From: Oligoflexus sp.
GTDB lineage: Bacteria > Bdellovibrionota_B > Oligoflexia > Oligoflexales > Oligoflexaceae
Length of the DNA stretch: 64,000 nucleotides
Reading direction: 5' to 3'
NCBI GenBank assembly: GCA_014378195.1
Contig: JACMOC010000019.1
Coordinates: 1-64,000 of the forward strand
Below, piece by piece: positions 20,363 to 30,284 of the stretch; the first letter of the stretch is position 1; every line of letters begins with the position of its first letter. The notes beneath the pieces are model-generated. The model made no database searches and had not been told where the DNA came from. It worked only from the letters and a program-made list of their open reading frames with translations. A program made the translations under genes and the position numbers.

Positions 20363-21691
20363 CTATAGGGTCCAGGCAAAGGTCGCAAAGGCCTGCCAGG
20401 CATAACCTTGCGTGAGTTCGCCGTTTTCCTTGCCGACTGCGGCTGTCACACCCGTGCTGAAGAGGACATGATCGCCGATGAAGGTATCAAAGGCAGCCTG
20501 AAGCTTTTCGGTGTTGTCGGTCAACGAATGGAGATTGCGAAGCGAGAGTGTAAAGCTGTTTTTATAGCCCCAGTCTGGAATTCGAACCGAGCCGTACAAA
20601 AATTTCTGGCCCGGGAAAAAGCTGCCAGGCGTGAGGTAGATCTGTGCGTTGTCTAAAGTTGGGGCTTTGGAAAGGACAAAGCGAGCGAGATTTCTTGTTT
20701 TTTCGCTCCAGGCACTGTCCTCATAAAAACCTTCGAGGCGGAAGTCGAGGTTGCCTTCCGTCACATAGCGAAAGCCAGCGAGGGTGGCCGCTTCCAGCTT
20801 GTTGGTGCTCACATCATTTTGCTGAAAATTAAGGCCTGTCGCTGAAATCACGGGATTCCACTGTTTGGATCCCTTACGGGCCGACATATCGTAATAGATA
20901 GTGAGTCCGGTTAGGACTTCGTAGTGCGAATAACTTCCGAATTGCGGTGTTCCTGCTTCACTGGCGGATGCGACCAGGCCTACATAATTCGTTTGGCTGG
21001 AATCGGCGAATTCGGCTTTGATGAGGCCTTTTCGACGAAAAATTGGATCCGATGCATCACGTTTTACGCCGTTGTCGAATGCTTCTGAGATGAATATGAA
21101 TGTCGTTTGCCCGCTCGGGGAATAGTTGGCCCGAACGAGACCACGGCCGCGCGTTTCGAAAAAGTATGTCTTACTCAATCCAAGATCACGAAAGAGCGGG
21201 TTTGATGGACTCGCCAGTTCCGCCGGTCCCCATTGAAAGTTCTGGAGGCCAAGAACGTATTGAAGAGTGCCCGTTGGAGTCCCGGCAAAATAAGCTTCAT
21301 TCATATAAACATCGCCCTTGAGGGTCTGATTCTTAGGTTGAATATAACCTGGCGGCGCTGGATTGAGTTTATCAATGTTTCTGACGTCATCAAGATAAGT
21401 CGCACGCGGGCGGAACACGAGTTTGTATTTTTTGTAGGACGCCTGCAGTTCGGGGCGGAACTCGGCGAGTATGCTGGTCGTCGGAAGTTGATAAAGCTGA
21501 TTTTTAGGGTTCGTCAATTCCTTCGCGACTTCGCCCTGTTGGTAGGTCCCTAGAACCTTATAGTTCTGCTCGTAATCCCAAGTCGTTTTTTTTTTCTTTT
21601 TCTTTTTCGTCGCGCCCATAGCGGATGGAGCCGATAGACTTAAGCCTATCGCGATCAGACTCACGATCCCTATCATCGAACGTTTTCGCAT
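20363..21691 (-). CDS. Outer-membrane beta-barrel protein, hypothetical
   Basis: Signal peptide ending PSAMGA, poly-Lys segment, then porin-like alternating pattern ending AWQAFATFAWTL. Confidence 0.7.
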   Translation of the reverse strand: MRKRSMIGIVSLIAIGLSLSAPSAMGATKKKKKKKTTWDYEQNYKVLGTYQQGEVAKELTNPKNQLYQLPTTSILAEFRPELQASYKKYKLVFRPRATYLDDVRNIDKLNPAPPGYIQPKNQTLKGDVYMNEAYFAGTPTGTLQYVLGLQNFQWGPAELASPSNPLFRDLGLSKTYFFETRGRGLVRANYSPSGQTTFIFISEAFDNGVKRDASDPIFRRKGLIKAEFADSSQTNYVGLVASASEAGTPQFGSYSHYEVLTGLTIYYDMSARKGSKQWNPVISATGLNFQQNDVSTNKLEAATLAGFRYVTEGNLDFRLEGFYEDSAWSEKTRNLARFVLSKAPTLDNAQIYLTPGSFFPGQKFLYGSVRIPDWGYKNSFTLSLRNLHSLTDNTEKLQAAFDTFIGDHVLFSTGVTAAVGKENGELTQGYAWQAFATFAWTL

Positions 21692-22137
21692 GAAGCAACT
21701 TTCTCGCGGGGGGCAACGTGAGATGTCAATAGTGTCTTAGATTCTACCAAAAGCCTTAGTGTACCTCAACCTCGCTTTCTATAGGGGAAGTTGCCAGCAT
21801 TGCAGCGGGAAAAATGAATGTGCGGTGGCCTATTTGTGTCGTTGAGACGTATTCTCGTTTTAAATCGATAGCGAATTTTCTTGGGTTTGGCAAAATGTAA
21901 GGTATCGAGTTTTCGTCGATTTTGTCAGGAAAACAAAGTCGGTTGAGCTTACTGTCAAGCCATAACCTATCGAAAATAATGATGAAAATGTCCTATGAAG
22001 AACAAAGAAACTCTGGCCGGTCGTCCACTGTATCCCGGAAGAGTCGACTTGTAACAAAGACTTACAGAGACCCCTAAGGTTTATCCTCTCTAAAGCCGAT
22101 AGGGGTCTGACACTGCTACTTCGGGAGAAAACAACAC

Positions 22138-22623
22138 ATGAAATTTCTTTTACGCTCAGATCTTATCAACCTAAAAGCTTCCACTCTTAGCGCTTTGTCT
22201 GCATTGAGTGTGACCGTTCTACTCGCGAGCTGTGGTTCGCCACCAAACGTCGCGGGCGACTATCTGAAAACAAAAACTGGCACTGGTGATGCTTCGGGAA
22301 CTGTCCCGGAAACAACACCAGCAGCTGCACCAGCTGCCGCTCCAACGGTTGCCGCAACCCCAGCTGCTACGCCTGCGCCTGCCGCTGCACCAACAGCCGC
22401 TCCTGCCGCTACCGGGGATAAAACAGCGGGCCTTGCGATATTGTCAAGTACCTGCGGTGGATGCCATGCGCCACCTGCCGCGGCGGCGATGGGAAATCTG
22501 CTGAACGCTGCCAATGCTTCACGACTGGATGAAGCCAAAGCAAAGGTAGTTCATGCTGGTTTCGCTGCGTATTTCACAGGCACCAACCGATTGAATATCG
22601 AAGCTGCAATGAAATCACAATAA
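22138..22623 (+). CDS. Lipoprotein with Ala/Pro linker and single CXXCH (c-type heme-like) domain
   Basis: Lipobox VTVLLASCGSP; APAAAPTAAP linker; ILSSTCGGCHAPP heme motif. Confidence 0.7.
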   Translation: MKFLLRSDLINLKASTLSALSALSVTVLLASCGSPPNVAGDYLKTKTGTGDASGTVPETTPAAAPAAAPTVAATPAATPAPAAAPTAAPAATGDKTAGLAILSSTCGGCHAPPAAAAMGNLLNAANASRLDEAKAKVVHAGFAAYFTGTNRLNIEAAMKSQ

Positions 22624-22637
22624 TTCCTCGCTCCGCG

Positions 22638-22668
22638 AAAAGAGCGATGCCCGCCGGTATCGCTCTTT
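22638..22668 (+). terminator. Intrinsic terminator
   Basis: AAAGAGCGAT GCCCGCCGGT ATCGCTCTTT. Confidence 0.6.
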
Positions 22669-22689
22669 ATTTCGTTGGGCTCAAAAAGA

Positions 22690-23157
22690 TTATAGAGATG
22701 GGGCCGAAGTCGGAACATCTGTTTCAAGCCTCGTCAACTCGCCTTTAATGAGCAGGCTGTCATTCAGAACTTTCTCGGCAAAAGCTTTCCCTTGATCGTC
22801 ATCGCGTTCTTTTTCCGAAATATGCCAATCGAAATCAAGACACAAAGGCGAGTCCTGAAAATTATCGCGTAACATTGTCAACCTTCCGCGAAGTGGCTCC
22901 ATGTGTGCCTTCACTTGGGATATGGCCGACTTTGGAAGTGTCTTTAAGTCGAGCGCCAGACGAAGGGCTATGAAAACCGTGTGCCCGTCACGGGTGACAT
23001 GTTCTGCGGGAAACGACGCCTCAAACTGGTCGAGGACAAAACAATGGAAAACCGCGATTCCCGTCCTGACCCGAATGTCGCATTCGAGGGCCGCGGTGAA
23101 CGCTTTGGCCCAGACTTCCAAGGCTTTAAAGCGTGGCTCGATTTCGGCCTTATTCAT
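22690..23157 (-). CDS. Hypothetical protein, operonic with the RNase H-like gene
   Basis: ORF 14 bp downstream of 23172..23996 on the same strand. Confidence 0.55.
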   Translation of the reverse strand: MNKAEIEPRFKALEVWAKAFTAALECDIRVRTGIAVFHCFVLDQFEASFPAEHVTRDGHTVFIALRLALDLKTLPKSAISQVKAHMEPLRGRLTMLRDNFQDSPLCLDFDWHISEKERDDDQGKAFAEKVLNDSLLIKGELTRLETDVPTSAPSL

Positions 23158-23171
23158 AGACTCTTCCCACC

Positions 23172-23996
23172 CTATTTTTTGCCGCGAATATTGTTCGTGA
23201 CTTCCAGATCCACCAGAACTTTCCGCAGCGATAAATCGCCTTCGAGGCCGCGTGCAGACCAGCGGAGCGCATTGATTAGGAGTTTGGTGCGATCGGCTTC
23301 GGGCAGGTCCTTGGTGTTGCGATCGACTGCGATGCGGCTGATGAAGGCTTCCTTAAGAAAGTCAAATTCAGGAATCAGTTCCGCCAAGCGAGGAAGGGCC
23401 GCGCGCGAAAAATCATCCATACCGCCAACTTTCAGCGAACGAAAATCACTGAAGGAAGCCTTTGCTGCCAAACCGTTGAGCTTTTGGATATCAGCGCGGA
23501 CCGGCGCGCGCGAGCCGTCTGCCGGGAGAACACTTTTTTCGATAGAGTGTGCATCCACGGCCGGTTTTTCGCGTTGAGTGGGGATGGGCGTGTGGCCTTG
23601 ATGACTATCCATCATCTGATTGGCGACTCGGTCGGCCTCCGCGTTCAACTCACGCCGAACCCAGTCTATCTGCCAGTTAGGGAGGCTTTTAAGCTGCTCC
23701 AGAACTTCAGCGCGAAGCTGATTCATCATGGGATGCTTGGCTTTCCATTGACCGGACACCTGCATCACGACCAGCTTACTGTCCCCGAGAAACAGAACGG
23801 ACGGCAGTTTGAGTTCTCGGGCGAGTTCGATGCCCATCAGCAAACCGCGGTATTCTGCCTCATTGTTGGTTGCGGATTCCAGAAAACACGCCCGCTCGCG
23901 GCCGCCGTCATAGTCCGCGTAAGCCGCACCTGAAGCGGGGCCTGGATTACCGCGTGACCCGCCATCGAAATATATTTTCACCTGTTCAGTTTTCAA
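23172..23996 (-). CDS. RNase HI-family protein with C-terminal extension
   Basis: KIYFDGGSRGNPGPASGAAYADYDGG, NNEAEYRGLLMGIELA, LFLGDSKLVVMQVSGQWKAKHPMM, IDWVRRELNAEADRVAN. Confidence 0.85.
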   Translation of the reverse strand: MKTEQVKIYFDGGSRGNPGPASGAAYADYDGGRERACFLESATNNEAEYRGLLMGIELARELKLPSVLFLGDSKLVVMQVSGQWKAKHPMMNQLRAEVLEQLKSLPNWQIDWVRRELNAEADRVANQMMDSHQGHTPIPTQREKPAVDAHSIEKSVLPADGSRAPVRADIQKLNGLAAKASFSDFRSLKVGGMDDFSRAALPRLAELIPEFDFLKEAFISRIAVDRNTKDLPEADRTKLLINALRWSARGLEGDLSLRKVLVDLEVTNNIRGKK

Positions 23997-24262
23997 ACCA
24001 TTTCCTTTTGCTGGGCGGAACCGCCTCTATGACTCTCACGAATTCCCGTTGTGCCATTAGTTTAGTGGATTTTTAATAGCCTTCCTACAAACCGTTAGCT
24101 TAAGATACGCAACAGCATGATTTTGATAAGTTAAATTGGGCTCTTTTTTGAGCTGGATTTTTGGAACACTTGTACACTAAATAGAAAGTGCAAAGTCGCT
24201 GCTTCCTCTTACTTGTCTCCGTTCAGCGTACGATCGGACCAATTTATAACGTAGGTGATCGC

Positions 24263-27200
24263 TTGAAACGAAAACAACTCTTGCCCAATGCCAAGATCGG
24301 GATCATCAATCGCGGGGAAGCGGCCGTCCGTTTTATTCGCGGAGCCAAAGAGTTCAACGCTTTGAACAGCACTGAATTCACGACCGTTGCCTTTTATACA
24401 GATGTCGAATCAGACGCGCTATTTGTGAAGGAAGCGGATCACGCTTTCGCACTTTCATCATACCCAGGTTTCTCTTCAATCGTCGGTAGTCCCTATCTCA
24501 ACATTCCTTTTCTCCTGAATGCTCTGACTGAGACAGGATGTACAGGGGTCTGGGTTGGCTGGGGATTCGTCGCGGAAAATGCTGACTTTGCGGCTGAGCT
24601 CGAAAAACAAGGTTTTGTCCTACTTGGGCCGACGGCCTTGGCGATGGACAGCCTCGGCGACAAAATCAAAGCCAAAGAAATCGCTGATAAATCTAAGGTT
24701 CCAACCTGTCCCTGGAGCGGATGCTTTTTAGAAAACCTCGAGCACGCGCAGAAGGTTGCCCTGGAGATCGGTTATCCTGTCATCCTCAAATCTGCGAACG
24801 GAGGAGGGGGGCGTGGGATACGTAAAGTATTCACCCCGGATCAATTGGAATCGCAGTTCCGTTCTGTCTCCGACGAAATCTTTCGCTTTTTCGGAAACCG
24901 CGTGATTTTCATGGAAGCTCTTGTCGTTCGGGGCCGCCACCTGGAAGTGCAGTGTCTCGCGGATTACCATGGCAACATTCATACCTTTGGTGTGCGCGAT
25001 TGTTCGGTTCAACGGAATAACCAGAAGATCATTGAAGAAACGCCTCCGGCTCACCTCTCGCCGGAGAAGCTAAAGGACGTTGAAGCCCCCGCGTCCCGAC
25101 TTCTCAAAGCCGCCGGTTACCACAGTGCGGGCACAGTCGAATACCTTTACGATATCGATCGTAAAGAGGCTTATTTCATGGAAGTTAACACGCGCCTTCA
25201 GGTCGAGCATCCTATTACCGAGGAGCTTTTTCAGGTCGATTTTATCCATCTGCAGCTCCGCACGGCTATGGGCGAAGTGCTTGATAACATCCCGAAGATA
25301 CCGCGTGGTCACGTTATCGAAGTGCGGTTGAACGCCGAAGATCCTGACCAGAAGTTTGCGCCGACACCAGGCATCATCAAACGATACCTGCCGCCACTCC
25401 TCCCTGGTATCCGCATCGATTCTGGATTTGAATGGGGTAGCCGTATTCCCGGTGATTTTGATTCGATGGTCGCCAAAATCATCGCGATTGGATCCACCCG
25501 TGCTGGTGCCATTGCCAAACTCAAGCGGGCTTTGGGCGAACTCCAGATCGAAATCGAAAACGGTACGACGAACCAGGGCTTTCTCCTGGAGCTTCTTTCC
25601 TCAAAAAGCATAATCGAAGGCGGCGTCCTCACCGATTTTGTTGAAGGGTTCCTCGAAAGCTCCGAACGCAAAAAGGTCAAACGCGACTGGGATATGGCTG
25701 TTTTAGCGTCAGCCGTCTATCAGTATCAGCAGAAGTACAAAAACGAATTTGAGAACTTTACCGAGAAAGTCAGACGTTACAGCTCTCCAAGACAGATGCC
25801 TGATCTTGAGATGAGCATGAAGCTCAAACTGCATGGTCACAACTATAAACTCGATGTCCTGGCCGTCGGCGGTACGACTTATCATGTCCGTGTGAACGAA
25901 CAACTGGTTGTCATCGATTATGTGAACTGGGGCAACGAAATCATCGTTCAATCCGGGGATCGCAAATATCAAATGCAGATCGTTCCACGGGCCAATGCGC
26001 TGCAGTGCGAACTGGAAGGCATCCCTTACATTCTGCCTTTCGATACCGGTGGAATGATATCGGCCCCCTCCCCCAGCGTGGTGTTGACAGTTGATAGCCA
26101 TGAAGGTCAAAAGGTCAAAAAAGGCGAGCTGCTGCTGACTCTTGAAGCCATGAAAATGGAGATGGCGGTCACAGCACCCGAAGACGGAACGGTCATGAAG
26201 ATCAACGTCAAGGCCGGTGAGCAAGTCTCAGCCGGCCAGGCCCTCGTTGACTTCGAAACCCTGAGTCAGACGCAAGGCAAAGAAGATGGCGATAAAACGC
26301 AGGGCATCGTAATCGATTTTGCCTCGCTCGCCTCGCCTCAGAAAGCTTCCGATCCCCATTCTCTCGCAAAGCAATGGGCTGTTATCGAACGTGACTTTTA
26401 TGCGCCATTCATAGGATTTGATTACCAAAAACCTTCGAGCCAGCTCCTCTCATCTGTCGATGTTTTTGTTAAACAGCATCCTAGCTTTCGCATGAAGGCA
26501 GCGATGCTGATCGGTCGCGCCTGTCTGGCTTTTATTACCGTCCAGACCTTATTCCAAGGCAAAGACCGCGATTCAGAAAGTGCGCAGTGGACCGACGCGC
26601 ACGAATATCTGATGCACTATCTGATGCGTCGCGAAGATCGCGAAAAAGGTCTGCCCGAACGCTTTCTTGAGAATTTGAAAGAAGCCTTCAAGCTTTATCC
26701 CTGGGCCGACGACAAAAACCACGAACTCACAACCAAAGCCCTCTTCCACCTTTACAAAGCAAATGCTTCGTTCAAGGCGTCCGCAGATCTTCTGCGCCTT
26801 GGTCTTCTGTTCCTGCAAACGCTTTATCCATCTGCTCAGGACTTCAGCGAACCCGCTGAGTTCTCGATGCTCCTCGATCAGCTTATTCACGTCGCTCACC
26901 CAAGTCCAAACCTGGTGGATGCCGCGGTGTTTGCTCGCTACGAACTGGTTGATCGATTGCATCAGGAAGAGTTACAGAAAGAACGCCAGAAACAATTGGC
27001 ACTCGTACTTTCCCCTGTTATTGCCTCCAAATCGGGTGAAAGTGATAAAGCCGCTATGGCCGAAGTCATTGAATCCGGTCACCAGATCGTGACTTACCTG
27101 GTCTCGCTTTATGATCGCAAAGCTCCTCAAGCCGAGACGATTCTTGAAATTATGGGACGACGTTTCAATCGCGACCGTAAAATCAAGGAAGGCGGCCTCG

Positions 27201-29788
27201 TCAAACAAGACGGTCACCTCCTTTATCATCTGCGCTCAAAGAAAAAAGACGGCATCGTGGTCCACAGTTTCATCACGATCGTCGAAGAAGAGGAGTACTT
27301 CGATTCCCTGGCCTGGTTGCAGAAACTTCTGCAGAAAAAAGAAGGCGAATATCTTGAGTGTCTCATCTATGTACGTCGGAGCGGAAAACTCCCTGAATCG
27401 GTGTATGTTGAACACTTGGCAAAACATCCCCTGGACGTCGACCTTTGCAGTCTCGGTCTCGTAAACGCCGACTCTTATGGATACAACTCCTTCATTCATA
27501 ACGAGGGCAAGTGGGAAGAGGACAAGCGACGTCAAAGCTTTAGTTCCTTGCGATTCCGCGAGCTTCATATTGAGCGCCTCGCCAACTTCAACCTTGAGCT
27601 CCTTTATAACAGCCGTTATGTGCATGTGATGAAGCTCGAGGCCAAAACGAACGCCAAAGATCAGCGTCTTTTCGCCTTTATCGAAGTTCCAGAACCGAAA
27701 TTTGAATTTGGACCGAACGGTGAGATCGAAGCGATCAGTCAGTTCGAATTCAGTATCCAGGAAGCGGCGAAAGTCCTTCGTGAACAGCAGGCTCGTCACA
27801 AACGAAGCTATTACTGGAACCGTATCGTCGCTCACCTCGGCCACGCGCATCCCTTGCGCATTGAGCAGGTTGGACAATACCCCGAGCGTCTGATCCCCTT
27901 GGTAAAAGGCCTAGGCCTCGAGAAACTCGTTCTTTATACGCGCGTTGTCGGCAAGCTCAATAAAGCCGTCGACACGGAAGTCATGGTGGAAGGCCTTAGT
28001 ACCCATTATTCCGTGAGCGGGCGCGTTCCGTCCAAACAACTCCTCGCGCCGCTTGACCCTTACACAAGTAAAGTGGTGAACGCACTTCGCCTGCAAAGTC
28101 CTTATCCTTACGAAGTCATCGGCATGCTGACCAAGTCGGAGAATCGACGATTCCCGAAAGGACGTTTTGTCGAATACGACATCGAGGTCAGTGCCGACGG
28201 ACAGCAGAAAACAATCTCGGTCGAAGGCCGTATGCCCGGACTCAACACGTCGAACACCGTATTTGGGCGTGTGACGAACGAAACGGAAGATGGGCAAGTC
28301 TATGAGCGGATTCTGGTTTTAGGCGATCCTACCCGCGATTTGGGATCTTTGGCCGAGGGTGAATGTCGCCGTGTTATGGCGGCGATCGATATGGCCGAAG
28401 CGGACGGGCTGCCGATGGAATGGGTTCCGGTCTCCTCCGGTGCCGCCATCGATATGCATACAGGCACGGAAAATCTCGATTGGACTGCCCGCGTGCTGCG
28501 TCGTTTGATTGAGTTCACGCAGGCTGGTGGTGAGGTCAACATTATCGTCTCGGGTATCAACGTCGGCGCTCAGGCTTACTGGAATGCCGAAGCCACAATG
28601 CTGATGCATACAAAAGGCATCCTGATCATGACAGATATCGGTGCAATGGTTTTGACCGGAAAACGTGCCCTCGATTTCTCGGGCAGCGTTTCGGCAGACG
28701 ACAACATCGGTATCGGTGGTGTGGAACGTATCATGGCCCCGAACGGCCAGGCTCAGTTCCGGGCCCGGGATATCGTGGAAGCCTACCACATACTTTTCAG
28801 ACACTACAAATTCACGACGACCTCGTCCAAACGTCCTTACGGAACCAAGCTGCATACGCTTGATCCCTACGATCGCGATATCGCCAAGTTCCCTTACACG
28901 GACAAGCTCAACCAAGGGTTCACAACGATCGGTGATATCCTCGGCAAATCAAACGCCGAACGCAAAAAGCCCTTCGATATGCGGCAGGTGATGCAGTCGG
29001 TACGTGACCAGGATGCGGATTGCTTGGAACGATGGCAGGCGATGCGTGATGCGGAAACAGCTATCGTTTGGGAAACTTCGGTCTGTGGATTCCCGGTCGG
29101 TCTGATCGGTATCGAAAGCCGCACGGTCAAACGTATCGGTGATATTCCAAACGACGGTCCCGATACGTGGACAGGCGGGACTTTGTATCCCCTGTCGTCC
29201 AAAAAAGTGGCCCGCGCGATCAACTCATACAGCAACACCATGCCGGTCGTCGTGCTCGCCAACCTGTCGGGATTTGATGGTTCGCCTGAATCGCTCCGAC
29301 GCCTTCAGCTTGAATACGGCGCTGAGATTGGACGGGCGGCAGTCAATTTCAAAGGGCCTTTGATCTTCATCGTCGTCTCTCGTTATCACGGCGGTGCTTA
29401 TGTCGTGTTCTCAAAAACCCTGAACCCCTCGATGCGGGCTGTGGCGCTTGAGGCGACCTACGCATCGGTCATCGGCGGGGCTCCAGCGGCCGCTGTTGTG
29501 TTCCCAAGGCAAGTACTGAAAAATACATTTGCGGATCCGCAGATCATCGAAGCTCAAGCACGACTGAAAAACGGGCATATGACCAAAGCTCAGTATGACG
29601 ACCTTTATCAAACTGTCCACCTCGAGCATCAGGCTCGCGTTGCGACGGAATTTGAGAAGATCCATACAGTCGAACGTGCTCAGAAAGTGGGATCTATCGA
29701 TGCCATAATCGGTGCTGGCCAGCTCAGGGCCTTTATCGGCAGCGAGCTTGAATTCGGGGTTCAAAAGTTCCTTAAGCAGACGAAATAA
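24263..29788 (+). CDS. Single-chain multidomain acetyl-CoA carboxylase (BC-BCCP-central-CT)
   Basis: Biotin carboxylase (GGGGRGIRKVF, FMEVNTRLQVEHPITE), biotinyl motif LEAMKMEMAV, long central region, carboxyltransferase (INVGAQAYWNAEATMLMHTKGILIMTDIGAMVLTGKRALDFSG; VVLANLSGFDGSPESLRR). Start taken at TTG 24263 with GTAGGTGA upstream. Confidence 0.88.
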   Translation: MKRKQLLPNAKIGIINRGEAAVRFIRGAKEFNALNSTEFTTVAFYTDVESDALFVKEADHAFALSSYPGFSSIVGSPYLNIPFLLNALTETGCTGVWVGWGFVAENADFAAELEKQGFVLLGPTALAMDSLGDKIKAKEIADKSKVPTCPWSGCFLENLEHAQKVALEIGYPVILKSANGGGGRGIRKVFTPDQLESQFRSVSDEIFRFFGNRVIFMEALVVRGRHLEVQCLADYHGNIHTFGVRDCSVQRNNQKIIEETPPAHLSPEKLKDVEAPASRLLKAAGYHSAGTVEYLYDIDRKEAYFMEVNTRLQVEHPITEELFQVDFIHLQLRTAMGEVLDNIPKIPRGHVIEVRLNAEDPDQKFAPTPGIIKRYLPPLLPGIRIDSGFEWGSRIPGDFDSMVAKIIAIGSTRAGAIAKLKRALGELQIEIENGTTNQGFLLELLSSKSIIEGGVLTDFVEGFLESSERKKVKRDWDMAVLASAVYQYQQKYKNEFENFTEKVRRYSSPRQMPDLEMSMKLKLHGHNYKLDVLAVGGTTYHVRVNEQLVVIDYVNWGNEIIVQSGDRKYQMQIVPRANALQCELEGIPYILPFDTGGMISAPSPSVVLTVDSHEGQKVKKGELLLTLEAMKMEMAVTAPEDGTVMKINVKAGEQVSAGQALVDFETLSQTQGKEDGDKTQGIVIDFASLASPQKASDPHSLAKQWAVIERDFYAPFIGFDYQKPSSQLLSSVDVFVKQHPSFRMKAAMLIGRACLAFITVQTLFQGKDRDSESAQWTDAHEYLMHYLMRREDREKGLPERFLENLKEAFKLYPWADDKNHELTTKALFHLYKANASFKASADLLRLGLLFLQTLYPSAQDFSEPAEFSMLLDQLIHVAHPSPNLVDAAVFARYELVDRLHQEELQKERQKQLALVLSPVIASKSGESDKAAMAEVIESGHQIVTYLVSLYDRKAPQAETILEIMGRRFNRDRKIKEGGLVKQDGHLLYHLRSKKKDGIVVHSFITIVEEEEYFDSLAWLQKLLQKKEGEYLECLIYVRRSGKLPESVYVEHLAKHPLDVDLCSLGLVNADSYGYNSFIHNEGKWEEDKRRQSFSSLRFRELHIERLANFNLELLYNSRYVHVMKLEAKTNAKDQRLFAFIEVPEPKFEFGPNGEIEAISQFEFSIQEAAKVLREQQARHKRSYYWNRIVAHLGHAHPLRIEQVGQYPERLIPLVKGLGLEKLVLYTRVVGKLNKAVDTEVMVEGLSTHYSVSGRVPSKQLLAPLDPYTSKVVNALRLQSPYPYEVIGMLTKSENRRFPKGRFVEYDIEVSADGQQKTISVEGRMPGLNTSNTVFGRVTNETEDGQVYERILVLGDPTRDLGSLAEGECRRVMAAIDMAEADGLPMEWVPVSSGAAIDMHTGTENLDWTARVLRRLIEFTQAGGEVNIIVSGINVGAQAYWNAEATMLMHTKGILIMTDIGAMVLTGKRALDFSGSVSADDNIGIGGVERIMAPNGQAQFRARDIVEAYHILFRHYKFTTTSSKRPYGTKLHTLDPYDRDIAKFPYTDKLNQGFTTIGDILGKSNAERKKPFDMRQVMQSVRDQDADCLERWQAMRDAETAIVWETSVCGFPVGLIGIESRTVKRIGDIPNDGPDTWTGGTLYPLSSKKVARAINSYSNTMPVVVLANLSGFDGSPESLRRLQLEYGAEIGRAAVNFKGPLIFIVVSRYHGGAYVVFSKTLNPSMRAVALEATYASVIGGAPAAAVVFPRQVLKNTFADPQIIEAQARLKNGHMTKAQYDDLYQTVHLEHQARVATEFEKIHTVERAQKVGSIDAIIGAGQLRAFIGSELEFGVQKFLKQTK

Positions 29789-29798
29789 AACCAGAAAA

Positions 29799-29827
29799 GC
29801 CGCGGTGAAAACCGCGGTTTTGTTTTG
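29799..29827 (+). terminator. Intrinsic terminator
   Basis: AGCCGCGGT GAAA ACCGCGGTT TTGTTTT after the 29788 stop. Confidence 0.75.
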
Positions 29828-29875
29828 CCTTTTATTTTGTCGTTCGCTTGATCTCAGTTATAAGACGTGCGTGAC

Positions 29876-30280
29876 TCAATTTTTCTCTTCGGGTTTTAGC
29901 TTCAAGGCCTCGATAATCAACACCAGCTCTTCATCTGTTAATAGACCCTTGTAGCTCGGCATCACGGCCTGGTAGCCAGCGGATATCTTTGCGGAGGGCT
30001 CGAGGAGAGACTCGCGTATGTAGGTTTCGTCGGCGATGATCTCGCGACCATCGGCCAGCGTAACTTTGTTGCCGTAAAGGCCGGCAAGGATGGGGGCACG
30101 ATAACCGGAATCACTCTGATGACAACTCGTGCAGCCGTTGTCTTCGATCAACATCCAGCCCCGCTCAGCAGGCGATGCCGCCAGACGTTCGGCTTTTTTC
30201 GCCACGTTCAGCAGATAGATACAGCCCGCGGCGATGATAGCAAGAAAAACCGAAAGTGTGATCCAGGTCTGTGTCTTCAT
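29876..30280 (-). CDS. Membrane-anchored c-type cytochrome
   Basis: N-terminal TM; GCTSCHQSDSGYRAPILAGLYG heme site, distal Met region YQAVMPSYKGLLTDEELVLIIEALK. Confidence 0.85.
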   Translation of the reverse strand: MKTQTWITLSVFLAIIAAGCIYLLNVAKKAERLAASPAERGWMLIEDNGCTSCHQSDSGYRAPILAGLYGNKVTLADGREIIADETYIRESLLEPSAKISAGYQAVMPSYKGLLTDEELVLIIEALKLKPEEKN

Positions 30281-30284
30281 TCTA

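Noticed and set aside
22260-22538. 92-aa Ala/Val-Gly-rich antisense ORF opposite the cytochrome-like lipoprotein
   Set aside because: Low-complexity mirror of the Ala/Pro linker of 22138..22623; no independent support.
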